Below the pieces are notes generated by a model, which was not told the DNA's origin, made no database searches, and worked only from the letters and a program-made list of their open reading frames with translations. From JBHEMK01 sp046262635 (GTDB taxonomy: Bacteria; Actinomycetota; Thermoleophilia; Gaiellales; Gaiellaceae), in the NCBI GenBank assembly GCA_046262635.1, contig JBHEMK010000071.1, positions 1 through 34,109 of the forward strand: a stretch of DNA of 34,109 nt, given 5' to 3'. The translations under genes were made by a program, and so were the position numbers. Of the stretch, positions 14,970 to 21,809 are shown one piece after another; position 1 is the first letter of the stretch; every line of letters starts with the position of its first letter.

Positions 14970-16991
14970 CTAGGCCTCGACGTGCATCCGTGCGACGCCG
15001 AGCTCTCGGGCGAGCTGCGCGGCGCGAGCGCCAACGCGCTTTCGCAAGTCTTCGGGTTCGAGGACGACGGCCTCCCCGCGGTAGGAGAAGATCTCGCTCT
15101 CGAGCCACTCCGGGCTGCCGACCGGGAGCTCCGCCAGCGCCGTCCCGTCCGCGAGCATACGCGCGCCGCGCTCGTGCGCCCAGCGGGCGACTGCCTTGGA
15201 GTAGTGAATCTTCGCGGTGCGGGCGTCGCGGAGCCGGCTCGGCTCGAAGCCCGGACGGGGCTCGAACGTTTCCGTCGACAGAGTCGCTGTCCGCATCCGG
15301 TCGAGCCGGAAGCTGCGCTCGCCGCCGGCGGTGCGATCCCACGTGTGGACGCGCCAGTTCGGCAGCTCGCGCTCGAGCGAGTAGGGTTCCACGAGTCGTT
15401 TCGACCACCCTTCCTCGCCCTCCTTCTGGTACTCGATCTCGACCAGCCGGTGCTGCGTGCACGCCTCGCTGAACGTGCGGACGAGCTGCTCGAGCTCCGT
15501 ATTGACGAGCGGCTCGGGAGTCTGGGCGAGCTCGAATTGGCCGAAGGTGTCCTCGAGCTTCTGCCGGACGCGCTCGAGCGGCGTGTGCGCCTCCGCGGCG
15601 ATCATCGGGCCGACGTAATCGAGCGCGAGCCGGATCGCTCGCGCCTCCAGCGGGGTCAGCCGCGGCGCGGCGCGGAATGTCTCGCCGTAGAGCTCCTTGT
15701 CGATGTGTACCCGGCTCCCGCTGAGTTCGGCGTAGACCGTGTAGCAGCCGCCGCCGAAGTTGACGAGGTTGAGGAGCGAGAGATGCTCCTCGAGCTCATC
15801 GTCGGGGATGTGGAAGCGCTCGACGATCTCCGCGGAGTCGACCGTGGCTTCCTTCTCCTCGCCGCAGGCCGCGAGCAGGTAGGCGAGCAGAGCCTGCAGG
15901 ACGGCGAAGCGCTCAGGCGTGACCGGTCCGGCGGGGCGGTCGCCGGTGCCGTCGGCCTGTGTCTCGACCTGAGGCTTCTCCTTGGCCAGCTTCCCCTGGA
16001 CCGCCTCGTGCGCGGCGCGGACGGCCTTGAGCGCGCGCGCGACCTCGCGGCGCAGCTCGTCCGGCTCAAGCGGTACTGCGCGTCCGTCCTGGCGCAGCAC
16101 CCATGACGCGAGCATCCCGATCGACGAGTACTCGGTGACGAAGACGTCGTCCTCGACGCGTCCGCTGTCGCCGTAGGAACGGCGCACCCACCACGCCGTG
16201 TCGCCGTTGACCTCGATCTTCGCCTCGCCGACCGAGTCGCCGATCTGCCACGGAGGCCGGCCTCGGAAGACTTCGACGTCGAAGTCGGCCGGCAGGCGGA
16301 AATCGCGCTCGCGCCTCGTGGCGAACTTGATCTCGCCGCGGATGCGCGAGACGCGGAACGTTCGCAGGTTCTTGCGGTCGAGATCCTGGCCGACGACGTA
16401 CCAGCGCCCGCTGTCGTTGTAGAGCGCATAGGGGTTGAGCGACCGAGCGGCGTGCCCGCCGCGCGAGATCGACTCGTATTCAAACCTGATCGTGCGCTGC
16501 TTCGAGATCGCCCCCTCGATCTTCGCCAGCCGGCCGGGCATCTCCAGGGAATAGTCCGGGTCGAGAACCTCGACGCGGGCCGCCGTCTCGCTCGGCTGCT
16601 CCGCGAATCCAGGTCGCCCGAGCCCGAGGTTCTGCAGCGCGAGCCGCAGCGGCTCGGCGTACGCGAACTTCCCCTCCAGGAGGTAGAGCGAGGTCTGCAG
16701 CGCCGCAAGCTCGTCGTCGGTCAGCTCGAGCGCGGGCAGGAAGTACTGCTCGGAGCGGATCGTGTAGAGCTCTTCGCCCGTGAACTCGTCACGGTGCGAG
16801 TTGAGCGGGACGCCGAGCGCGAGCAGCTCGGCTCGGTCGGAGTAGAAGCGGCGAGCGAAGGCCTCGTCGGACATCTCCGAGTAGCCCTCGACGTTCGACT
16901 TGACGTCGCGGGCCGTCAGTGGACGCCGTTCCGCCATCAGGAAGGCGACGAGCGAGAGCTGTCGGATCAGCTTGTCTGTGTCGTGCGACAT
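14970..16991 (-). CDS. pafBC: Double-WYL transcriptional regulator, fused PafBC type
   Basis: The 673-residue protein is two PafB/PafC-like units in one chain. Each has a winged-helix part and a WYL domain. The first half carries IRQLSLVAFLMAERRPLTAR, then FEYESISRG, SLNPYALYNDSGRWYVVGQD and DRKNLRTFRVSRI. The second half carries ALLAYLLAACGEE, then VEIEYQKEGEE, LVEPYSLERELPNWRVHTWD and RSFRLDRM. In mycobacteria PafB and PafC are separate genes forming a heterodimer that activates the LexA/RecA-independent DNA damage response. A fused form is known in some actinobacteria. Here no proteasome genes are adjacent. Instead, a DNA methyltransferase gene lies upstream and overlaps by 25 bp. ATG at 16991 fits a TACGCT box 9 nt upstream. 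Confidence 0.82.
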   Translation of the reverse strand: MSHDTDKLIRQLSLVAFLMAERRPLTARDVKSNVEGYSEMSDEAFARRFYSDRAELLALGVPLNSHRDEFTGEELYTIRSEQYFLPALELTDDELAALQTSLYLLEGKFAYAEPLRLALQNLGLGRPGFAEQPSETAARVEVLDPDYSLEMPGRLAKIEGAISKQRTIRFEYESISRGGHAARSLNPYALYNDSGRWYVVGQDLDRKNLRTFRVSRIRGEIKFATRRERDFRLPADFDVEVFRGRPPWQIGDSVGEAKIEVNGDTAWWVRRSYGDSGRVEDDVFVTEYSSIGMLASWVLRQDGRAVPLEPDELRREVARALKAVRAAHEAVQGKLAKEKPQVETQADGTGDRPAGPVTPERFAVLQALLAYLLAACGEEKEATVDSAEIVERFHIPDDELEEHLSLLNLVNFGGGCYTVYAELSGSRVHIDKELYGETFRAAPRLTPLEARAIRLALDYVGPMIAAEAHTPLERVRQKLEDTFGQFELAQTPEPLVNTELEQLVRTFSEACTQHRLVEIEYQKEGEEGWSKRLVEPYSLERELPNWRVHTWDRTAGGERSFRLDRMRTATLSTETFEPRPGFEPSRLRDARTAKIHYSKAVARWAHERGARMLADGTALAELPVGSPEWLESEIFSYRGEAVVLEPEDLRKRVGARAAQLARELGVARMHVEA

Positions 16992-17818
16992 CGGGATGCG
17001 AGCGTAGCGCACGCGCCGAGCCGCTCTTCCATCACGCGGACCGCTTCGGAGCTTGAATCGATCAGGACGTAGTGCCGACCAAGGGCAGTCGCCGCCGCGC
17101 CGAGGCTGCCGCTACCGGCGAAGCAGTCCAGACACCGGTCGCCGGGTCGCGAGGAGGCCTGGATGATTCGGCGCAGGATACCGAGCGGTTTCTGCGTCGG
17201 GTAGCCGGATTTCTCCTTGCCGGTGGGGGAGACGATCGTGTGCCACCAGACATCGGTCGGCAGTTTCCCGCGCGCCGCCTTCTCTGGGGTGACGAGCCCC
17301 GGGGCCATGTACGGCTCGCGGTCGACCCCTGCCGAGTCGAAGTAATACTCGGCTCGATCCTTGACGTAGACGAGGATTGTGTCGTGCTTGGCGGGCCAGC
17401 GCCGCCTTGCTCGGGCACCGTAGTCATAGGCCCAGACGATCTCGTTGAGGAAGCATTCGCGGCCGAAGAGCTCGTCCAGCAGCAGCTTGCAGTAGTGCGC
17501 CTCGCGGTAGTCGATGTGGAAATAGAGCGTGCCGTCTTCGCGGAGGACTCGGCGGGTCTCCCTGAGCCGCGGCTCGAGGAAGGCCAGGTAGTCGTCGAAG
17601 GCATCGCGGTAGGAGCTCGTCTCCAGAAGCTCGCTGCGGTAGCGGCGCCCCCCGAACCCGACGCGGCTACCGTCCTCGTCCTCGGTGGTGGCAAGCGTCA
17701 AGCGGCGCTGTGGCCTGCCAGTGTTGAACGGCGGATCGAGGTAGGCAAGCTGGAAGCTGCCATCCGGGAAGTGGGGAAGGACCTCGAGGTTGTCGCCGAG
17801 AATGATCTCGTCCGGCAC
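16967..17818 (-). CDS. Orphan DNA methyltransferase, beta class (N6-adenine or N4-cytosine)
   Basis: This 283-residue SAM-dependent methyltransferase has the catalytic motif IV, DPPF (28-31, followed by NTG), before the SAM-binding motif I, CLDCFAGSG (233-237). That order defines the beta class (HinfI, RsrI and CcrM-like). YPTQKPLGILRRII, typical of the class, precedes motif I. The DPPF form fits either m6A or N4-mC activity. No restriction endonuclease is visible nearby, so the enzyme is solitary or regulatory. The GTG start lies 7 nt from a TAAGCT -10 box that sits in a palindrome. Its last 25 bp overlap the start of the PafBC-like regulator, so the two genes are coupled. Confidence 0.9.
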   Translation of the reverse strand: MPDEIILGDNLEVLPHFPDGSFQLAYLDPPFNTGRPQRRLTLATTEDEDGSRVGFGGRRYRSELLETSSYRDAFDDYLAFLEPRLRETRRVLREDGTLYFHIDYREAHYCKLLLDELFGRECFLNEIVWAYDYGARARRRWPAKHDTILVYVKDRAEYYFDSAGVDREPYMAPGLVTPEKAARGKLPTDVWWHTIVSPTGKEKSGYPTQKPLGILRRIIQASSRPGDRCLDCFAGSGSLGAAATALGRHYVLIDSSSEAVRVMEERLGACATLASRCRTTQTS

Positions 17819-17838
17819 CGTTCCGAGCTTAGGCTCGG
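17819..17838 (-). promoter_or_regulatory. Methyltransferase promoter with an operator-like palindrome
   Basis: The -10 box TAAGCT (17826-17831) is embedded in the inverted repeat CCGAGC-CTAA-GCTCGG (17823-17838), 5 nt from the GTG start. A dimeric repressor bound here would block the promoter; in RNA the arms could also form a small hairpin. Both readings are inference. Confidence 0.5.
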
Positions 17839-17845
17839 AGCCGGA

Positions 17846-18295
17846 CTACGCCGCGGCCTTGGTACGCTCGAGGTGCTGGTGCGAGGGGCAGTAGTCGCGC
17901 TCTGGCAGTGGCGTCCGCTGACATGGCTTGCCCTTGCGCGTGGTGGCGCGGCAGCGGGCGACCCCGCCGTCTAGGGCGCCGGCCTCGATCTGCTCTTGGA
18001 TGAAGTCCACCGCAGCCGTCACCCCGCGCTGCACGGCCCACGCGACCTGGGCCTGGGCGGTGATCGGAAAGTAGCGCCGGATGTCCTGGAACAGGGCTCG
18101 CTCCGGCTTGGCGAAATAGAGCGGATCGGCCGCCAGGCGCTCCATCGTCTGCTCGCAGTGAAACAGGACCGCCCGCCGGGACTCGAGCTGCCGGCCCGTG
18201 TCGGAGTAGGGATCGATCAGGTCCTTGATCGAGCGGTAAATGGCGCGTGAGTACTGATACATGCAATTCTGCAACTGGGCGGTGTGCTCTTCCAT
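17846..18295 (-). CDS. Protein with C-terminal Cys/His zinc-binding motif
   Basis: The 149-residue product is helical in its first 110 residues (MYQYSRAIYRSIKDLID to WAVQRGVTAAVDFIQEQIE). It ends in a likely zinc-binding motif, CRATTRKGKPC followed by CPSHQH, with three Cys and one His in a C-x8-C-x11-C-x2-H spacing. This tail recurs in many small bacterial and phage proteins of unknown function; possible nucleic-acid or protein binding is inference. The ATG follows AGGAGACGGGGAC. It is the first gene of a likely unit with the DNA methyltransferase and the PafBC-like regulator, though the methyltransferase also has its own promoter. Confidence 0.75.
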   Translation of the reverse strand: MEEHTAQLQNCMYQYSRAIYRSIKDLIDPYSDTGRQLESRRAVLFHCEQTMERLAADPLYFAKPERALFQDIRRYFPITAQAQVAWAVQRGVTAAVDFIQEQIEAGALDGGVARCRATTRKGKPCQRTPLPERDYCPSHQHLERTKAAA

Positions 18296-18511
18296 CGCTA
18301 GTGTCCCCGTCTCCTATTAAGGCCCCGCAAAGCTTTGTTAACAGCGGGTTAAAGTCTGCACGACGCTCACCCGGCGCTGAGTCTATCCGATTCCGTGCGG
18401 TGTTACAAAGTCCGCCGCTCCGTTTGCAAATCAGTCAACGGTTCTGGCTGCATTGCACGGGAAATATCGCTGGCGCTAAGCGAGAATGCCCGCTTGCGCC
18501 GCGGGCTACAC
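18296..18511. other. Comparatively AT-rich intergenic region with palindromes
   Basis: This 216-bp gap contains CAAAGCTTTG (18328-18337), a perfect 10-bp palindrome that overlaps GTTAAC (18337-18342), and a later GGTTAAAG. These lie upstream of the minus-strand gene at 18295 and may be regulator sites. TTAATA (minus strand, about 18315-18320) is a possible -10 box. The AT content stands out from the flanking DNA. Confidence 0.4.
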
Positions 18512-19255
18512 CTACCGGGTCACCTGGATCTGGTAGGCATCCTGGAAGCCCTTGCTCCGGGCGACAGCCACGGCTGAGGATGCCTGCGAACCGGAGCCGT
18601 AGACCCCGGCGAACACGACGTAGTAGCCGGGGTGGAGGCTCGAGTAGTTGGAGGACGAGAGCACGCCGACCTCCTGGAGGCCGGTCGCCCGCGCCCGGCG
18701 GGCACGATCGACCGCCAGGGCGCGACCGCCCGTGGTCGGCACCGACTCCAGGACGACGGTATAGCCGCTCTTGCCGGCCGGCCACTGGACGATCGCCCCC
18801 GGGGAGGACGGCGTCGGCGTCCTCGTCGAGGGCGCCCCGGGCGGTGTCGGAAGGCTCGCGGTGTTCACCGTCGGCTCCGGCGGCGTCGGGAGAGCGTGCG
18901 TTGACGTCCTGACCGTGCCGGTCTCCCGCCCGGGTCCGACCGTGATTTCGGTCGTTGCGACCGCCGTCCTCGCTCCTCCGGAGTCCTGGGCGCCGACGAG
19001 GATGGCGAGCGCCGCCCCGGCCGCCGCGAGCAGCAGGAAGAGGAGACTCGACCAGATCCAGTCCCCCGGGTACCAGTTGAGTCGGCGCTGCCACCCCGAG
19101 GCGAGCACACCGACGACGCCTCGGTTCACGGGCAGACGCTCGCCGCACTCCAGGCAGTACTCCTGCAAGGGCTCGTACGCGGAGCCGCACCGCGGACAGA
19201 AATCGCGCGCCTCCTCCGGCTGCGCGGGCCGCTCGGCGGGCGGGGTGGGGTCCAC
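18512..19255 (-). CDS. Zinc-ribbon membrane protein with SPOR-like C-terminal domain
   Basis: The 247-residue product begins with a short Pro-rich stretch and a zinc ribbon (FCPRCG and YCLECGERL; C20, C23, C34, C37). A transmembrane helix near residues 65-88 (WSSLLFLLLAAAGAALAIL) and a Thr/Pro-rich linker follow. The C-terminal domain of about 80 residues (GYTVVLESVPTTGGRALAV, later YYVVFAGVYGSGSQASSAV) resembles SPOR domains, which bind denuded peptidoglycan. So the ribbon is cytoplasmic and the SPOR-like part is outside. I chose GTG at 19255, one base after the upstream stop (TGACGTG). GTG at 19315 is an alternative that would overlap. A role linking a cytoplasmic partner to the wall is inference. 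Confidence 0.75.
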   Translation of the reverse strand: MDPTPPAERPAQPEEARDFCPRCGSAYEPLQEYCLECGERLPVNRGVVGVLASGWQRRLNWYPGDWIWSSLLFLLLAAAGAALAILVGAQDSGGARTAVATTEITVGPGRETGTVRTSTHALPTPPEPTVNTASLPTPPGAPSTRTPTPSSPGAIVQWPAGKSGYTVVLESVPTTGGRALAVDRARRARATGLQEVGVLSSSNYSSLHPGYYVVFAGVYGSGSQASSAVAVARSKGFQDAYQIQVTR

Positions 19256-19256
19256 G

Positions 19257-19649
19257 TCAAGAGGCCTGTTCGGCGGGGCCCACTGCTTTCCCGCAGCTTG
19301 GGCAGAAGTGAGCACCCCACATGATCGGAGCGCCGCAGGTGCAGCGGGCGGCCGGTCGGTGTCGCAGGGACATCACCGTGGAGAGGAGGACGTCGAGCTC
19401 GGTGAGCCGGTCCTCGAGGGCAGCGAGTTCGGCGCAGCGGTCGACGAGCAGGTCCTGGCGAAACTGGTCTCGCCGGAACATCTCCAGCATCAGCCCGCCG
19501 AGATCACGGATCCGGTCCTCGCGCAATCGCAGCAGCGTCCTGCGCTCGCGGCGGAGGAGGCTCGGCGCCGGCAGCGTCCTGCGCACCCCGGTCCCGGGCG
19601 GCGGCGGATCCGAGGCAGGCCGGCGGTGAAGCGACAGGAAACGCGGCAT
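19257..19649 (-). CDS. Coiled-coil protein with C-terminal zinc ribbon
   Basis: The 130-residue product starts MPRFLSLHRRPASD and has a charged helical middle (RERRTLLRLREDRIRDLGG and on to RCAELAALEDRLTELDVLL), probably a coiled coil. It ends in a zinc ribbon, CTCG and CPSCG. It is coupled to the next gene, also a zinc-ribbon protein. A TAATCT -10 box lies 8 nt before the ATG, with TTAGAC (19683-19688) as a possible -35 at 19 bp. I do not recognise a named family. A structural or regulatory role with the SPOR-like neighbour is likely. Confidence 0.7.
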   Translation of the reverse strand: MPRFLSLHRRPASDPPPPGTGVRRTLPAPSLLRRERRTLLRLREDRIRDLGGLMLEMFRRDQFRQDLLVDRCAELAALEDRLTELDVLLSTVMSLRHRPAARCTCGAPIMWGAHFCPSCGKAVGPAEQAS

Positions 19650-19657
19650 GAGCCGCG

Positions 19658-19688
19658 AGATTAGCTCGACGCCCGGCCGGGTGTCTAA
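19658..19688 (-). promoter_or_regulatory. Promoter of the zinc-ribbon gene pair
   Basis: TTAGAC (19683-19688) overlaps the stop codon of the upstream small membrane gene. TAATCT (19658-19663) follows after 19 bp and lies 8 nt before the ATG at 19649. The spacing is slightly long for a housekeeping promoter. Confidence 0.4.
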
Positions 19689-19855
19689 GCGGGGCGGTCG
19701 GAAGCGGGCGGGTCCTCTGCGGCGCGCTTGCCGAATCCCGCGAGGAAGAGACCGAGGAGCACGATCCCGATGATCGCCGCGGGAATTCCGACCCACGGCA
19801 TGAAGAAGAACGTGACGATTCCGAGCACGACGAGTACGAGAGCGAGTCCGATCAT
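19685..19855 (-). CDS. Small two-helix membrane protein
   Basis: The 56-residue product starts MIGLALVLVVLGIVTFFF and has a second hydrophobic segment, VGIPAAIIGIVLLGLFLAG, then a polar tail, KRAAEDPPASDRPA. The hydrophobic pattern is far from random for this GC-rich DNA, so I consider it a real gene. It lies 41 bp downstream of the aldehyde dehydrogenase stop and is probably co-transcribed. Function is unknown. Confidence 0.6.
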   Translation of the reverse strand: MIGLALVLVVLGIVTFFFMPWVGIPAAIIGIVLLGLFLAGFGKRAAEDPPASDRPA

Positions 19856-19896
19856 GGCCCGAGCGTTCCCCGGCCGGAGAGGCCGAAACGTCTTCT

Positions 19897-21327
19897 TCAG
19901 CCCAGGTCGATCGCGACGAGGCGCTCCTCGGTCATCTCCCGGACGGCCCACGCGGGCCCTTCCTTCGTGTTGCCGGAGTCCTTGACGCCGCCGTAGGGCA
20001 TCTGGTCGGAGCGGAAGGTCGGTGCCTCGTTGATCGTGACGCCGCCGAACTCGAGGGCGGCGGCTGCCTCGAGGGCCGAGCCGAGGGCGGCGGTGAAGAT
20101 GCCGGCCTGGAGGCCGAAGCGAGTTGCGTTCGCGCGTTCGACCCCCTCGTGGAGCGAGTCGACGGGGTTGACGACCACGACTGGGCCAAAGACCTCCTCG
20201 CAGGAGAGCCTCTGGTCGTCGGAGACATCGGCGAGAACGGTCGGCCGGATCAGCTCGCCGTCGAGACCGCCGCCCGCGAGCACGCGGGCGCCTGAGTCGC
20301 GAGCCTCCTCGATCCACTGGAGGATCCTCGCGCGCGCCCCGGCGTCGATCACCGGCCCGACGTCGGTCTCGTCAGCGCCGGGATCGCCGACCTTCAGCGC
20401 TTCGACGAGCGGAACGAACCGCTCGAGGAAGCCGTCGAGGACGCGGCGCTCGACGTAGATCCGCTGCACGGAGATGCAGCTCTGCCCTGCGAAGGAGAAC
20501 GCGTTCGCGGCGAGCTTCTCGGCGGCCTTGCCAATGTCGGCGTCGGCGGCGACGATCACCGGTGTCGAGTTGCCAAGCTCGAGCTTGACGCGCTTCTTCG
20601 GTGCCCGCTCCTGCAGTCCCCAGCCCACCGGTCCGGAGCCCGTAAACGTGATCAGCTTGATCCGCTCGTCCTCGACGAGGACGTCGCCGATCTCCGACGC
20701 GGGGCCGACGAGGACGTTGAGCCACCCTGGTGGGAGGCCTGCCTCAGCCTCGAGCTCCGCGAGCAATAGGGCTGAAAGCGGCGTCTGGCTCGCCGGCTTC
20801 AGCACGACGGGGCAGCCGGCGGCGAGCGCAGGCGCGAGCTTGTGTGCGACGAGATTGAACGGGAAGTTGAACGGCGAGATCGCACCGACGACCCCGATCG
20901 GACGACGAAGGGTGAATGCGAGCTTGCCCTCGCCGGCCTGTGCGGCGTCCATCGGGATCATCTCGCCGGCCAGCTTGCGCGCCTCGACGGCGGCGAAGGT
21001 GAAGGTCGACATCGCCCTGCTCGCCTCGACGCGGGCCGCCTTGATCGGCTTGCCGGCCTCCGCGCAGATCGTCCGGGCTGCCTCCTCGTGCCGGCGACCG
21101 ATCGCGCCGGCGATCTTGACGAGGATCTCGGCGCGCTTGTGCGCGGGGAGCGGGCTCGCGAGCGCGGCCTCGGCGGCGTCGACCGCGAGGCGCGCCTCGG
21201 CGGCGCCCGCTTTGGCCACGCGGCCGACGACCTCGCCCGAGTACGGCGAACGGATGTCGATCCACTCGCCCGTCTCGATCCACTCCCCGTCGAGCAGGAG
21301 CTTGCGCCCCGAAACCGTCGTCGCCAT
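19897..21327 (-). CDS. NAD(P)-dependent aldehyde dehydrogenase
   Basis: This 476-residue cytoplasmic enzyme is a full-length ALDH-superfamily member. It has the ISPFNFPFNL motif, the cofactor-binding VVLKPASQTP, the general-base glutamate in LELGNSTPVIV, and catalytic C284 in FAGQSCISVQR. GVTINEAPTFRSDQMPYGG near the end resembles lactaldehyde, phosphonoacetaldehyde or related dehydrogenases. It oxidises an aldehyde to the acid; the true substrate is not clear. The ATG is preceded at 6 nt by TAACGT (21334-21339), which overlaps the TAA stop of the upstream cyclic-nucleotide-binding gene, so it has its own promoter. Nearby thiolase and hydroxyacyl-CoA dehydrogenase genes suggest catabolic metabolism. 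Confidence 0.92.
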   Translation of the reverse strand: MATTVSGRKLLLDGEWIETGEWIDIRSPYSGEVVGRVAKAGAAEARLAVDAAEAALASPLPAHKRAEILVKIAGAIGRRHEEAARTICAEAGKPIKAARVEASRAMSTFTFAAVEARKLAGEMIPMDAAQAGEGKLAFTLRRPIGVVGAISPFNFPFNLVAHKLAPALAAGCPVVLKPASQTPLSALLLAELEAEAGLPPGWLNVLVGPASEIGDVLVEDERIKLITFTGSGPVGWGLQERAPKKRVKLELGNSTPVIVAADADIGKAAEKLAANAFSFAGQSCISVQRIYVERRVLDGFLERFVPLVEALKVGDPGADETDVGPVIDAGARARILQWIEEARDSGARVLAGGGLDGELIRPTVLADVSDDQRLSCEEVFGPVVVVNPVDSLHEGVERANATRFGLQAGIFTAALGSALEAAAALEFGGVTINEAPTFRSDQMPYGGVKDSGNTKEGPAWAVREMTEERLVAIDLG

Positions 21328-21333
21328 GTGAAG

Positions 21334-21339
21334 ACGTTA
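21334..21339 (-). promoter_or_regulatory. -10 box of the aldehyde dehydrogenase gene
   Basis: TAACGT ends 6 nt before the ATG at 21327. Its TAA is also the stop codon of the upstream gene, so the box is conserved by two functions at once. Confidence 0.5.
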
Positions 21340-21750
21340 CAGCGTCTCGGCGGGCAGCCGCTCGGCCAGCGCCTCGAGCACCTTCAGCTGCATCGGCGGC
21401 GAGTTCCTCAGCAGGCTGCGGAAGGCGCGGTCTGTGATCACGAGCGCTCGTACGGGCGAGGTCGCGATCACGGTGGCCGTCCGCGGCGCTCCCGAGATCA
21501 GTGCGATCTCACCGAAGAAATCGCCGGCCTGCATGGTGTTGATCTTGCGTCCCTTCCGCTTGACGTCGGCTGTCCCCTCGACGAGGACGAAGAACTCGCG
21601 GCCAGGCGCACCCTCCCTCGTCAGCTCCTTGCCTTCGCGCACGTCGATCTCGTCGGCGAGCGAGGCGACCTCCGCCAGTTGCCGCTTCGAGTAGCGCGCA
21701 AAGAGGGGCACTCGCTTGATCAGGTCGGTTTTCGCGTTCTTGCGCAGCAC
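21337..21750 (-). CDS. Cyclic-nucleotide-binding-domain protein (CRP-like sensor, no DNA-binding domain)
   Basis: The 137-residue product is a single cNMP-binding fold. It begins LRKNAKTDLIKRVPLFARYS, continues LADEIDVREGKELTREGAPG and has the phosphate-binding cassette DFFGEIALISGAPRTATV. The last helix contains ALVITDRAFRSLLRNSP. No helix-turn-helix follows, so it is not a standalone transcription factor of CRP type. It may bind cAMP, cGMP or another ligand and act through protein contacts. GTG at 21750 is preferred because the family starts here and GAGAAT lies 6 nt upstream. It diverges from the thiolase gene, 59 bp apart. Confidence 0.82.
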   Translation of the reverse strand: MLRKNAKTDLIKRVPLFARYSKRQLAEVASLADEIDVREGKELTREGAPGREFFVLVEGTADVKRKGRKINTMQAGDFFGEIALISGAPRTATVIATSPVRALVITDRAFRSLLRNSPPMQLKVLEALAERLPAETL

Positions 21751-21756
21751 CAGCCG

Positions 21757-21803
21757 ATTCTCCGCCCTGGCCTTCCCAGAAATCAAGATTCGCCGGATAC
21801 AGT
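21757..21803. promoter_or_regulatory. Divergent promoters, thiolase / cNMP-binding protein
   Basis: On the plus strand TACAGT (21798-21803) ends 6 nt before the thiolase ATG. On the minus strand GAGAAT (21757-21762) ends 6 nt before the GTG at 21750. Both suggest leaderless transcripts. Only about 35 bp separate the two boxes, so the -35 regions overlap. Confidence 0.5.
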
Positions 21804-21809
21804 CCGTGC

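Noticed and set aside
14950..14985. TAGGCCT repeated around the convergent stops as a terminator
   Set aside because: The two copies are a short direct repeat, not a stable stem-loop, and they overlap both stop codons.
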